Positions 1 to 8,281 of a DNA stretch of 26,351 bases are shown here, piece by piece; the stretch's first letter is position 1; each line of letters starts with the position of its first letter. The DNA comes from Prevotella sp. UBA2725 (lineage in GTDB: Bacteria > Bacteroidota > Bacteroidia > Bacteroidales > Bacteroidaceae): the NCBI GenBank assembly GCA_002353825.1, contig DEKJ01000011.1, positions 1 to 26,351 on the forward strand, given 5' to 3'. The translations under genes were made by a program, and so were the position numbers. A model generated the notes under the pieces. The model was not told the origin of the DNA. It ran no database searches and saw only the letters and a program-made list of their open reading frames with translations.

Positions 1-120
1 GGACAATCCCCCTTGGGCCATTTAGTCTCTGCGGCTCTAAGAACTCTGCGGCTCTGCGTGATCTTTCAACCGAATGAGAATGTTGTTCTATTGGTTGTTT
101 TGTAAACGCCTTTACATCTC
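1..120. repeat. Short direct repeat at the window edge
   Basis: No gene is visible here. The 12-mer CTCTGCGGCTCT occurs at 27-38 and again at 44-55, followed by CTGCGTG. This looks like the edge of another interspersed intergenic repeat, but with only one partial locus in the window that is inference. The stretch lies beyond the 3' end of the minus-strand helicase gene and family A copy 1. Confidence 0.4.
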
Positions 121-242
121 TACTCGGAGAGGCACAATTATTCATAACCCCAGTCTGCGTCGCTGCGCTCCTTAGACTGGGGTTATGTAAAATTCAGCCT
201 CTCCGAGGCTGTGACCGGTATAAACTCGAAAAGAGAAGAACC
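121..242 (-). repeat. Family A composite palindromic repeat, copy 1
   Basis: Read on the minus strand it starts GGTTCTTC (242-235), then carries a small hairpin CAGCCTC-GGA-GAGGCTG (211-195), then a large hairpin whose arms are a perfect 14-bp match (143-156 with 174-187; CATAACCCCAGTCT and its complement). The loop of the large hairpin contains AAGGAGCGCAGCGACG. The unit begins 15 nt after the stop of the minus-strand helicase gene and so would lie in its 3' untranslated region. The same order of modules is seen at 23663 and 25189. Confidence 0.85.
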
Positions 243-256
243 ATTAATAAATGTCT

Positions 257-3200
257 TTATCCCCATCCGCCTTTCTCTTTGATGTATTGTAGCAGCTCGC
301 GGAAGAGGGGTGAGGCAGAGAGCGTGCGCACGTTACCGGTGAGGATAAGCTGCTTGCGGGCACGCGTGAGGGCAACATTGAGCTTGCGGTCGATGGCGTG
401 GCCATCTTCGGTGAACGTGTTGGCGGTGAGAAAGTCGAGCTGATACGACTGCTGGATGGTGAACGAATAGATGATGACATCGCGCTGCGAGCCTTGGTAA
501 CGTTCTACGGTGTCGATGCTGATGGTGTCGAGCCCGGGGATGCCGAGCCGCTCTATCTCCTGCCGTATCATCGCTATCTGGTTGCGGTAAGGCACGATGA
601 CCCCTACTGTCTTGTCGGGGTTAAACTGCGTGCCGTAGAAGCGATGGATGCGTTGGAGTATGTCCGCCACGATGCGTGCTTCCTCAATGTTCACCTTGTC
701 GGATATCTCCGGTTGGCGGCAGTCCTTCGACGGGAAGAAGAGCATGCGGTGTGCCTTCAACAGGTCGTCGACAGCGTCCTGGGACGGCAAGTCGTAACCG
801 ATGGTCGTAGCTTGCTGATGGGGTAGGGGCACGCAGCCGAGCTGCTCACGGAAATAGAACGCACGGTTGGGGAAGTCGGCAATGTCGGGGTGCATGCGGC
901 CTTGTCGGCGTAGCGTCCCCATGAAAGCTGTGCGGCCGGTGCGTAGCTCCTGACGGATGAGGCGCTCGAAGAGTGAGCTCTTGCAGTCGGTGAGCCCGAT
1001 ACCTTGCAGCAACGGGTCGTTGACGGCACTGTCGTTGTCGTTTTGCTGCACCACAGCGGGCAACTGCTTATAGTCGCCGATGAGGATGAACTTATCAATG
1101 TTACAACTGCTCTCTGAGAGTGTGGACTCAGAGGCACGGTGACTGGCTAAGAGTCCGATGATGTTCGGCTCTAAGATCTGTGAGGCCTCGTCGACGATGG
1201 CAAGGGCGAAATGCTTCAAGGAGAAGAGATAGGCGCGCGACTGGATCATCGAGGTCGTGCCGACGATGATCTTAGCGTTGATGATAAGCTGACGCATGCC
1301 CGTGAGTGTCGGTTTCTCTCCGACGCGGTTCTGCAAAAGGTAAGGCACATAGCTCTCTGCGCACGACAGTTCACTGCCAATACGCAGGAAGTCGATACCG
1401 TTGTCGGTGAGCATGCCGCATATCTCGTCTACGGCGCGGTTGGTGTAAGCCATGAGCAGCAGGCCTTTGCAGTCGTCGGGTCGCAGCTCCGTGAGCGCCT
1501 CACGCACCATGAACTGCAGAGCCATTGAGGTCTTGCCCGTCCCCGGTGGACCTACGAGAAGAAAATAGTCACGTGCCTGCTTGGCCTTAAGTATGATGTC
1601 GTCGATACCTGCGTTGTAACTTCTTGACAACGTGAGACGCGTATCAGCCTGTGGCGCGCGCTGACCTAATAAGAGGTTCTTGCGATCCTGTGGCGCTGTT
1701 ATCAGTTGGTAAAGTGAACTCAGAGCTGCACCGCCTCCGACATCACTGCTGCCGTGCTCAATGCACCATACCTTGTCTTTATTCTGCGCGAGATAAGTCT
1801 CTGCCAAAGGGTTCATGAGTTTCACCACGACGCGGTCGCTGTGGATCTCCTGCAAGCCGCCTTTGAGGAGGATGGCGCGCCGTGCGTCGGGCTCCACCGC
1901 CTCATTGTAAGCATAGAGATAGATCATGTCGCCACGGCGGAAGTTAGGCAGAAAGTCGACGCCTTGGTCGGGCACGGTGAACGCCAATGTGTCGCAGACA
2001 CCTTGTCCCGTGATGGGCCGTGCTTTGTCTTCCTTGTCGATGACTTTGGGGTTCGTGAGTCCCGTGTAGATGTTTCCTGTCTCTTTTTTCTCTGCCAATG
2101 GCATGTTCCAAAGGCTCGCTATACAGTTGCCCGTGCCTTCCACGACGCCGATGCGGGAGAGAATGTTCTCGCGAATGACAAACTGCGTCATGCGACAATA
2201 GTAAGCATGTTCTAAGGGCGTCAGTGCGTGCAATGGTGCAATAAGTGAGAGCAGTTGAGGCCGGAGGTATGTATTGTAAAAAAAGCCACTCTTACGTTTA
2301 TAGTTGAGTGTCTGTTCGGTGAGCTGTGGCAGGATATGCTCCACTCCGTTCTCCGCCATGTCAAACTCTAAGGCGATGGCCTCGTTGCGAAAGCGCATGG
2401 CTTCGTAGATGAGTTTCAAGAGGGCCGTGACATTCAGCAGTCCGTCGGGTAGGGGATATTTGGAATAGAGCAGTCGGATGTCGGAATGCTGCACGCCGAA
2501 GTTGTAATAGAGGATGCCAAAATAGAGCAGTACCTGGACATAATGTTTCTCGACGACCTTTGCGCCGTGCTCATTTGTAGTATTATACTCGAGGAACGTG
2601 TTACGGCCCGACTTCTGCTCTACGAGGAGCCGCATGTCTGTCGTCATGAGGTCCACACGTCCTTGCAGTCCGAGTTTCTCACAGATGAATGTTGGCTCAA
2701 GGATAGCCTTTGAGAGATCGTAGTTGCGCCGCAGTTCGTTGACGATGCCCACGAGGTTCTGCGCCTGTCGTGCAGCATCCGCCTTAAACTTCACACCGTC
2801 GAAGTCGGGACAGGAGGCGTATTCGAGTGCCTTGTCGCGGAAGTTCTTGATGAGCGTGCGGGCAGCAGAGAAATGGGTGTCGTTGATGATGTCGTCAAGG
2901 CATGCGCCCGCATAGTTTCCGAGGAGGATAGCCTGCGTGTTGGCGCGTTCACGGTTACGCGAGAGAAAATACATCAGCGGGTGGTGACCATAATCCTCGA
3001 AACAAGAAGCGATGACAGAGATATCCATGAGACAGTCGGGTTCCACGATGATGAGGCGCGGCGTGATCGTATCGCCTTCCGTCTGACAGCCGAGAAGGTT
3101 GAGGTGCATGCCGGGCTTGAGGATGTCATGGAGATACTCCATGTGGGCATACTGTGTCTGCCGGGTGTAGTAGATGGTCTTTTCCGCCTCCTCCCCGTCC

Positions 3201-3658
3201 TCATCGATGATAACCGTGATGGTCTCGGCATCAAACGACTTCACAATACAGCGCTTGTCGGGTGCGTTCTGCTTTATTCGTTCAGCCACCGGTTTGAGAT
3301 CGTGGGGGAGGAGTGATGTGAGTTCTGAAGGGATATCGGCTTTGAACACGCGGCTGATGAGGCGTGCCACGGCAGCACAGTCGTATTTGAGTGCCGTCTC
3401 GACATCCGTGTCTTTAAGCGTGCTATGGTTGCTGTCTCGACGTGCTTGCCTGAGGGCATTGGCTTCGTCGTTGGGGATATTATTCAGTCGGATGACACTC
3501 TCGAGTTGTGCGTTGAGATCGCCGAAGCCATACTTCGAGTCTTTGAGGGCTTCGGCACATACGAGCACCAGCGTCTCATGCAAGAGCTTGAGACGCAAGG
3601 ATGTGGTCAGCGAGGAGTTGCCGACGATGGTGAGGATGTTGTTATATAAGTCGTTCAC
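257..3658 (-). CDS. Dna2-like nuclease/superfamily 1 helicase
   Basis: A 1133-residue protein joining a nuclease-like region to a superfamily 1B (Upf1/Dna2-type) helicase. The helicase motifs are clear: Walker A GPPGTGKT near residue 702, Walker B VDEAS near 822, motif III GDYKQLPAV, motif V VERYQGSQRD and motif VI NVALTRARKQL near 1095. Near residues 332-350 GRVDLM followed by LLVEQKSG fits the D...ExK core of a PD-(D/E)XK nuclease, as in Dna2 and Cas4. By family it should unwind and cut DNA in repair or replication; the exact role is unknown. The start is GTG: an in-frame TAG lies three codons upstream and no Met follows for many residues. No TAnnTTTG promoter is visible upstream. A repeat element follows the stop directly. 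Confidence 0.9.
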   Translation of the reverse strand: MNDLYNNILTIVGNSSLTTSLRLKLLHETLVLVCAEALKDSKYGFGDLNAQLESVIRLNNIPNDEANALRQARRDSNHSTLKDTDVETALKYDCAAVARLISRVFKADIPSELTSLLPHDLKPVAERIKQNAPDKRCIVKSFDAETITVIIDEDGEEAEKTIYYTRQTQYAHMEYLHDILKPGMHLNLLGCQTEGDTITPRLIIVEPDCLMDISVIASCFEDYGHHPLMYFLSRNRERANTQAILLGNYAGACLDDIINDTHFSAARTLIKNFRDKALEYASCPDFDGVKFKADAARQAQNLVGIVNELRRNYDLSKAILEPTFICEKLGLQGRVDLMTTDMRLLVEQKSGRNTFLEYNTTNEHGAKVVEKHYVQVLLYFGILYYNFGVQHSDIRLLYSKYPLPDGLLNVTALLKLIYEAMRFRNEAIALEFDMAENGVEHILPQLTEQTLNYKRKSGFFYNTYLRPQLLSLIAPLHALTPLEHAYYCRMTQFVIRENILSRIGVVEGTGNCIASLWNMPLAEKKETGNIYTGLTNPKVIDKEDKARPITGQGVCDTLAFTVPDQGVDFLPNFRRGDMIYLYAYNEAVEPDARRAILLKGGLQEIHSDRVVVKLMNPLAETYLAQNKDKVWCIEHGSSDVGGGAALSSLYQLITAPQDRKNLLLGQRAPQADTRLTLSRSYNAGIDDIILKAKQARDYFLLVGPPGTGKTSMALQFMVREALTELRPDDCKGLLLMAYTNRAVDEICGMLTDNGIDFLRIGSELSCAESYVPYLLQNRVGEKPTLTGMRQLIINAKIIVGTTSMIQSRAYLFSLKHFALAIVDEASQILEPNIIGLLASHRASESTLSESSCNIDKFILIGDYKQLPAVVQQNDNDSAVNDPLLQGIGLTDCKSSLFERLIRQELRTGRTAFMGTLRRQGRMHPDIADFPNRAFYFREQLGCVPLPHQQATTIGYDLPSQDAVDDLLKAHRMLFFPSKDCRQPEISDKVNIEEARIVADILQRIHRFYGTQFNPDKTVGVIVPYRNQIAMIRQEIERLGIPGLDTISIDTVERYQGSQRDVIIYSFTIQQSYQLDFLTANTFTEDGHAIDRKLNVALTRARKQLILTGNVRTLSASPLFRELLQYIKEKGGWG

Positions 3659-3944
3659 GCTTCGCTAAAGATTGGTTCTATTATCTATTATATGAGTACA
3701 CGAATACGAATTCACCTGAAGATTTTTCACACGGATTATAAAGATCTTAAAGATGGCTACGCTATTCGCTACGCGGTGGAGGACGCCCACTAGGGGTGCT
3801 CCTACGGGTTTGTGTAGCCGCAATGCGGCGTAACAATCTTTAAAATCTTTATAATCCGTGTGAGAGAAATCCGTGTGAGCATGGGTATGATGTCAGATGT
3901 ACTCTGTTTTCTTTCTTCTTTATTCTTTTTTCTTTAGCGAAGCG
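3658..3944. repeat. Perfect 13-bp inverted repeat bracketing family B element 1
   Basis: CGCTTCGCTAAAG at 3658-3670 and its exact complement CTTTAGCGAAGCG at 3932-3944 bracket the intergenic region. The left copy begins at the G of the helicase GTG start; the right copy lies in the last codons of the alkyltransferase-like gene. These could be terminal inverted repeats of an inserted element or a large cruciform stem. No target-site duplication was recognised and the other family B copy does not show the same ends. Confidence 0.6.
3674..3882. repeat. Family B inverted-repeat element, copy 1
   Basis: About 200 bp. Left arm 3728-3754 (starts CACACGGATTATAAAGAT) and right arm 3836-3862 pair over 27 bp with one mismatch. 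The right arm is followed by a further direct copy of ATCCGTGTGAGCATGG. A conserved lead-in, ATGAGTACAC then CCTGAAGAT, precedes the left arm. Inside is a small hairpin GCCGC-AAT-GCGGC. Copy 2 (20076-20296) shares this architecture. It fills the gap between two minus-strand genes. Confidence 0.85.
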
Positions 3945-4438
3945 TCGCGCTCCCACTCGATGAGCTTCTTCTTCAGGTCTCTGCCCCAGTGATACTCGCC
4001 GAGGGTGCCGTCTGCATGGATGACGCGATGGCTGGGAACGAGGACGGCAATGGGGTTCTGCTCAATAGCTGCTGCGACGTTGCGCACAGCCTTCGGCTCT
4101 CCGATGCGCTCTGCCACCTCCTGATAAGTTACGGTGGTACCGAAAGGAATCTTCCGGAGCTCGTTCCACACTTTCAATTGAAAGTCGGTGCCTTTGAGGT
4201 CGAGTGGCACAGGATGGTCCAAGCCTTCGAAGACGACTTGCTCTACGGTCTGTGCCATGGTGTCGCTCTGCGTCGTGGGCGTGTATTCGCCCCACCGCAT
4301 TGCCAGTTCATGAATAGTCTCCAGACGGTTATAGTCGAGAAACTGCAGGTCGCATACGCCGTCCCACGTGCGTGCCACGATGATGCTGCCGAACGGACTC
4401 TCGGCAAATCCAAACTCAACTTTGTTGCTTATTGCCAT
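3920..4438 (-). CDS. O6-alkylguanine-DNA alkyltransferase homologue with Ser in place of the catalytic Cys
   Basis: A 172-residue protein with the C-terminal DNA-binding domain of the Ada/Ogt/MGMT family: WNELRKIPFGTTVTYQEVA (about 91-109), AVRNVAAAIEQNP (about 117-129) and VPSHRVIHADG. In active enzymes the last motif is PCHRV, with Cys accepting the alkyl group. Here the codon at residue 136 is AGC, so the motif reads PSHRV. The rest of the fold looks intact and in frame, so this is not an obvious pseudogene. It may be an alkyltransferase-like (ATL) protein, which binds alkylguanine without repairing it and hands it to nucleotide excision repair; known ATLs usually carry Trp or Ala there. 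It has its own promoter (TTTG-N20-TACATTTG, 4458-4489). Confidence 0.85.
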   Translation of the reverse strand: MAISNKVEFGFAESPFGSIIVARTWDGVCDLQFLDYNRLETIHELAMRWGEYTPTTQSDTMAQTVEQVVFEGLDHPVPLDLKGTDFQLKVWNELRKIPFGTTVTYQEVAERIGEPKAVRNVAAAIEQNPIAVLVPSHRVIHADGTLGEYHWGRDLKKKLIEWERDASLKKKE

Positions 4439-4457
4439 GTAGAATTTATGTTTTCAG

Positions 4458-4489
4458 CAAATGTAATCATTTCCCCTTAGGCCTCCAAA
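4458..4489 (-). promoter_or_regulatory. Bacteroidetes-type promoter for the alkyltransferase-like gene
   Basis: On the minus strand TTTG (4489-4486), a 20-nt spacer and TACATTTG (4465-4458) match the -33/-7 consensus. The start codon at 4438 lies about 20 nt downstream. Confidence 0.7.
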
Positions 4490-4530
4490 TCTTTAACCAT
4501 CTTTTTGTGTAAAAATTCCGTCGTATTTGC

Positions 4531-4561
4531 TTGGTGATATCATCGAAAGGATATATCTTTG
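4531..4561 (+). promoter_or_regulatory. Bacteroidetes-type promoter for the lipoprotein gene
   Basis: TTGG (4531-4534), a 19-nt spacer and TATCTTTG (4554-4561), 48 nt ahead of the ATG at 4610. The leader that follows holds a near-direct repeat, TTAAAAGGTCGG then TTAAAGGTCGA, just before the start codon. Confidence 0.7.
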
Positions 4562-4609
4562 CGCCGATTTTAAAAGGTCGGTTATTAAAGGTCGATTAAA
4601 GAATGTACT

Positions 4610-5524
4610 ATGCGTAATGTTCTTTTTCTTCTCTTCGCCTGTCTGTTGCTCGCTTCCTGCGGTCATCATACGGCAGTGAGGTCCGTCTACTACTGGCAGA
4701 CGACGCTGAAGCTTGGTACCAAGGAGCGCGCGTTTCTCAAGCAGCATGGCGTGAGCAAGGTCTATTGCCGCTACTTCGATGTGGTGCCGGGCGACGACGG
4801 AACGCCACAACCCAATGCTACACTGTCTTTCGAAGGGTCGTTCCCGAAGGATGTGGAGGTCATCCCCGTGGTCTATATCGTCAACGACTGCATGGCGGAG
4901 CCGCACGAAGGCTTGGCGGAGAAAATCTTCAACCGCATCTTGCAGATGAACCAAACGAATAATCTTGCGCAGCCGAAGGAACTGCAGATCGACTGCGACT
5001 GGACGGGATCTACGCGCGTGGCATTCTTCGATTTCATGAAGGAACTTGAAGCAATGTGCCACAGTCATAACATGACGCTCTCCGCCACCATCCGACTCCA
5101 TCAGCTCTCGCAGCCTGTGCCACCTGTTGACCGAGGCGTGCTGATGATGTACAATACGGGCGACGTGACAAAGCTCTCCGTGAAGAAACCCATCCTCGAC
5201 ATGAAGGATGTGGCACCTTATTTGCATGCTCTTTCCGGGTATAAGTTGCCGCTCTCCACTGCCTATCCACTCTTTACGTGGCGCGTGCTCTTCCGCGGCG
5301 GCCGGTATGTGGGCATCATGCATGGCGACGACGACCTGCCTGTGCTCCCCGGCGACAGCATCGTCGTGAGACAGCCGGAGCTTGCAGACATCTTCAAGGC
5401 ACAGAAAGCCGTGGACAAGGCGCAAGGGGAGGACAATAATGAGATTATACTTTATGATTTGAGTGATAAGAATATTAATCGATTTAGCTATGGTGACTTT
5501 CAAAAGATTTATAGGTACCGGTAG
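4610..5524 (+). CDS. Putative lipoprotein of unknown function, TIM-barrel-like
   Basis: A 304-residue protein with a lipoprotein signal peptide: a Leu-rich core and lipobox LASC with Cys17 as the expected lipid-bearing residue, so it should be anchored in the membrane facing outward. No family was recognised with certainty. The order of strands and the segment ELQIDCDWTG (about residue 125), followed by an amphipathic helix and a LSATIRLHQL strand, look like a TIM-barrel of the glycoside-hydrolase-like type; DUF3142-like proteins show a similar pattern. That comparison is from memory and is inference. Its 3' end overlaps the next gene by 35 nt, suggesting coupled translation and a shared task. 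A good promoter lies upstream. Confidence 0.8.
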   Translation: MRNVLFLLFACLLLASCGHHTAVRSVYYWQTTLKLGTKERAFLKQHGVSKVYCRYFDVVPGDDGTPQPNATLSFEGSFPKDVEVIPVVYIVNDCMAEPHEGLAEKIFNRILQMNQTNNLAQPKELQIDCDWTGSTRVAFFDFMKELEAMCHSHNMTLSATIRLHQLSQPVPPVDRGVLMMYNTGDVTKLSVKKPILDMKDVAPYLHALSGYKLPLSTAYPLFTWRVLFRGGRYVGIMHGDDDLPVLPGDSIVVRQPELADIFKAQKAVDKAQGEDNNEIILYDLSDKNINRFSYGDFQKIYRYR

Positions 5525-7664
5525 CCTCGTTGCAGCGCTCCTTACCTTCTCATTATCAGCTGGGGCTTGCGTCTCTGAGGCACCCCGCCACAACAATTAT
5601 CTTTTTTCAGTCTTCAACCGTTCTCTGATGGACGACCGTTTCATGTTGACGACGGACAAATACTGGCAACAGTATCTCGGCGACAACAACGCGCATTACC
5701 AGTGGGACTATTACCGTGACCTGGTGCTGAAGAAAGCCGTGAAGCAGAAAGACACGGAGCTCGCCACTTACTGCCGCAGGCTCAATGCCTACCTCGGGAG
5801 CGATGTCAACTTCAATGCCTGGGACTATCCCACGAAGCAGCGCATCGCCAAGCGTAACTTTGTGCTGCGCAATCTGCTCAATGTCTCCAAGACCTATCAG
5901 GGCAAGCGCTTCCGTGCGCAATACAATCTGCTGCGCATGCGTGCGCTCTTCGGTCTCAAGCGTTACCCCGAGGCGATGACCTATTGGACGACCGTCGGTC
6001 AGCGCATGCCGCAGAGCGTCTACCGCGACATGATGCGCAATCTCTATGCCGGATGCCTTTGGCGCACAGGCAAGAAGAGTCAGGCCGTGGAGATCTACGC
6101 CTCGCAGGAGGATTATCAGAGTTTGAAATACTGTGTGCGCGGCTATCGTAACTTAGCCGGCATACAGAAAGTGTATAGCATCAATCCCAACTCAGCTACA
6201 CTCCTTTATCTCGTGCAGGACTTCGTGAACAATGTGCAGGAGACGATGGATGTCTACGAGCTCAACAGTTTCCCTTTCGCTTCCTATGAGAACACGGAGA
6301 AGGACCACGACGAATGGATGAAGGAAACGGATGCCAAGAAAATCACCACCGCTGAGGCTGACCGCTTCATCGCCTTCGCCCGCAACGTGGTGAGTGAGGG
6401 CAAGACCACGACGCCCTGTCTGTGGCAGTCAGCTATCGGTTGCATTGAGCATCAGCTCCGCCGCTACGACTTGGCTAAGACGGATCTTGCCAAAGCCATG
6501 AAGGAAGCCGGCACACCGCGCATGAAAGACAATGCACGCGCCATCTATGCCGCCAACTCCGTCTTTGCCGAGCAGCACACGGCTGACTATGACAAGTGGC
6601 TCACGGGTGAGCTGCGCTGGCTCGACGCAAAGTCGGCTGAGGAGCGCAAGAGCCTTACACTCTACGACACCGATCATTACCGCGACGTAGAGGAGCGCAT
6701 GGTCTACAACGGCCTCGTGCCTGCTTTCCTCGCTGCAGGCCGTACCAACACCGCCCTCGTCCTGCTGAGCCGCATGGAGGAGGGCTGCGACAAGCCGGCT
6801 TACCAAGGCTTCTATTTCGATGCCTTGGAGAAAACGCCGATAGACAGTCTCATGGCTTACAACAATTATCTGCGCCATGAGCCCACCGACTCCTTAGCTC
6901 GCTATGCCTGGCAGAAAGCTTACCGCGATGCCGATTATTACAACGACTATATCGGCACACGCCTTATGGCTCAGGCGCGTTTCGCTGATGCCATCCCTTA
7001 CCTTGAGAAGGTGAGCATCAACTTCCTCAACACGCAGGCCATCGAGCCTTATGTAGCTCAGCGCGACTTCAACAAAGAGCGCTGGATGGGCAAGCAGCTC
7101 GTTGCCGTTCCAGAGTATGTATCGGACGCCAAGCGTGCGACGTTGCCGCGCCTAACGGTCAACAAGAAGTTGCAGTATTGCCGTGACATGGTCAGCCTCT
7201 CTCAGGAGTATGCACTCATGAAACCCTCAGAGGAGCGTATGGAGAAAGCTTACAAGCTGGCTGCACTGTGGTACCAGGGCAGCTACGAAGGCGACTGCTG
7301 GTGGATTAAGCAATACGGCATCAGCAACACGCAGGACAGCGTCACCGTAGGTACCGTCGACTTTGTCGCCCATGCCCTCAGCTTCTTGGATGAAAGTGTA
7401 AAGAGCTCGAACTTCCAACTGAAGGAAAAGAGCCTTCTCGGCCTTGCCTTCATCCGTCACGGTGAGCCTTGGTACTTCGAGGGCTGGGATGCCAAGACGC
7501 AGCAGTATTACGACCTGACGAACCTCCGTCTCATGCCACAGTCGAGACAATATAAGGCAATGCTTAATCTCGCTGATTTCGCCAAAGACAATAGTTCAAG
7601 GGTTGATAATTTCGTTACCCGCTGCGATGTACTGAAGAGGTTCAGCAAGGTTGCTGTTAAGTGA
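5490..7664 (+). CDS. Exported helical-repeat (TPR-like) protein of unknown function
   Basis: A 724-residue protein. ATG at 5490 was chosen because it gives a compact signal peptide (positively charged start, hydrophobic core, SAGAC at 23-27); an in-frame GTG at 5463 would add nine residues. Cys27 may be lipid-modified, but Ala at -3 is a weak lipobox. The mature protein is almost wholly helical, with Trp/Tyr-rich stretches such as YPEAMTYWTTVGQRMP and FADAIPYLEKVS that resemble TPR units, so a scaffold or binding role is plausible. The start overlaps the upstream lipoprotein gene by 35 nt, pointing to an operon pair. No enzyme motif was seen. The last codons and stop lie in a 15-bp tandem duplication (7650-7679). 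Confidence 0.8.
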   Translation: MVTFKRFIGTGSLVAALLTFSLSAGACVSEAPRHNNYLFSVFNRSLMDDRFMLTTDKYWQQYLGDNNAHYQWDYYRDLVLKKAVKQKDTELATYCRRLNAYLGSDVNFNAWDYPTKQRIAKRNFVLRNLLNVSKTYQGKRFRAQYNLLRMRALFGLKRYPEAMTYWTTVGQRMPQSVYRDMMRNLYAGCLWRTGKKSQAVEIYASQEDYQSLKYCVRGYRNLAGIQKVYSINPNSATLLYLVQDFVNNVQETMDVYELNSFPFASYENTEKDHDEWMKETDAKKITTAEADRFIAFARNVVSEGKTTTPCLWQSAIGCIEHQLRRYDLAKTDLAKAMKEAGTPRMKDNARAIYAANSVFAEQHTADYDKWLTGELRWLDAKSAEERKSLTLYDTDHYRDVEERMVYNGLVPAFLAAGRTNTALVLLSRMEEGCDKPAYQGFYFDALEKTPIDSLMAYNNYLRHEPTDSLARYAWQKAYRDADYYNDYIGTRLMAQARFADAIPYLEKVSINFLNTQAIEPYVAQRDFNKERWMGKQLVAVPEYVSDAKRATLPRLTVNKKLQYCRDMVSLSQEYALMKPSEERMEKAYKLAALWYQGSYEGDCWWIKQYGISNTQDSVTVGTVDFVAHALSFLDESVKSSNFQLKEKSLLGLAFIRHGEPWYFEGWDAKTQQYYDLTNLRLMPQSRQYKAMLNLADFAKDNSSRVDNFVTRCDVLKRFSKVAVK

Positions 7665-7679
7665 GTTGCTGTTAAGTAA
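7650..7679 (+). repeat. 15-bp tandem duplication across a stop codon
   Basis: GTTGCTGTTAAGTGA (7650-7664) is followed directly by GTTGCTGTTAAGTAA (7665-7679). The first copy supplies the stop codon of the upstream gene; the second carries a spare in-frame TAA. It probably arose by slippage. Confidence 0.8.
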
Positions 7680-7680
7680 T

Positions 7681-7707
7681 GTGATTGGGTGATTATCACC
7701 CAATCAC
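7681..7707 (+). terminator. Hairpin after the exported-protein gene
   Basis: GTGATTGGGTGA - TTA - TCACCCAATCAC forms a perfect 12-bp stem with a 3-nt loop, 16 nt after the stop codon. There is no long T run on the plus strand, so termination is likely but not proven; it could also stop read-through into guaD. Confidence 0.6.
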
Positions 7708-7746
7708 ATTGTGGTCGTACTGCATGGTTCCCTTACATTTTATTAT

Positions 7747-7754
7747 TATCTTTG
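7747..7754 (+). promoter_or_regulatory. -7 element of the guaD promoter
   Basis: TATCTTTG matches TAnnTTTG and lies 22 nt ahead of the ATG at 7777. No clear -33 TTTG is visible at the usual distance. Confidence 0.6.
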
Positions 7755-7776
7755 CAAGAAAATAGAAAGATATAAT

Positions 7777-8244
7777 ATGACAAACGAAGAACTGATGCGG
7801 CGGGCATGCCGCCTGAGTGAAGAGAGTGTGAAGAAAGGTGGCGGACCTTTTGGGGCCGTCATCGCTAAGAATGGGGTCATCGTGGCCGAGGCAAGCAACA
7901 GCGTGACACTCGACAATGACCCGACAGCGCATGCCGAGGTCAATGCCATCCGCACGGCGTGCCAGCGGCTGCGTACGTTTAAGTTGGATGGCTGTGAGAT
8001 CTTCTGCTCCTGCGAGCCCTGCCCGATGTGCCTGGGCGCCATCTACTGGGCGGGGATCAGCAAGATCTATTATGCCAATAACCGGAAGGATGCGGCAGCC
8101 ATCGGCTTCAGCGACAACTTCATCTATGACGAGATCCTGCGCGACATGCGGGACCGCCAGAAGCCCATCGTTGAGCTGTTGCCCGAGGAAGGAAAGAAAG
8201 CCTTCGAGATGTGGAAGGAGGACAAGGAGAAGACGAGGTACTGA
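7777..8244 (+). CDS. guaD: Guanine deaminase / nucleoside deaminase
   Basis: A 155-residue cytosolic zinc deaminase that by family turns guanine into xanthine plus ammonia. The zinc site is complete: His52 and catalytic Glu54 in PTAHAEVNAIR, Cys82 and Cys85 in EPCPMCLGAIYWA. From memory, the sequence follows Bacillus subtilis GuaD closely (GGGPFGAVI near the N-terminus, GFSDNFIYDEI, and a short C-terminal tail that covers the active site in that dimer), and its length is nearly the same. This favours guanine over cytidine or tRNA-adenosine as substrate, though TadA-like activity cannot be ruled out by eye. ATG at 7777 follows a TATCTTTG promoter element. It is a single-gene unit that converges on the msbA-like gene. 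Confidence 0.88.
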   Translation: MTNEELMRRACRLSEESVKKGGGPFGAVIAKNGVIVAEASNSVTLDNDPTAHAEVNAIRTACQRLRTFKLDGCEIFCSCEPCPMCLGAIYWAGISKIYYANNRKDAAAIGFSDNFIYDEILRDMRDRQKPIVELLPEEGKKAFEMWKEDKEKTRY

Positions 8245-8250
8245 CAAGAA

Positions 8251-8270
8251 CGCTGCCCTAAAGGGCAGCG
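8251..8270. terminator. Hairpin between convergent genes
   Basis: CGCTGCCC-TAAA-GGGCAGCG is a perfect 8-bp stem with a 4-nt loop in the 37-nt gap between guaD (plus) and the ABC transporter gene (minus). It probably ends transcription from both sides; no strong T tract is seen. Confidence 0.6.
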
Positions 8271-8281
8271 CACGGAACTGG

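Noticed and set aside
143..187. Simple rho-independent terminator for the helicase gene
   Set aside because: The hairpin could stop transcription, but the same hairpin with different stems recurs at five loci in a larger composite and lacks a T run, so it was treated as a repeat family.
4493..5596. 367-codon open frame on the minus strand
   Set aside because: It is antisense to the lipoprotein gene, which has a lipobox and a good promoter in the other direction.
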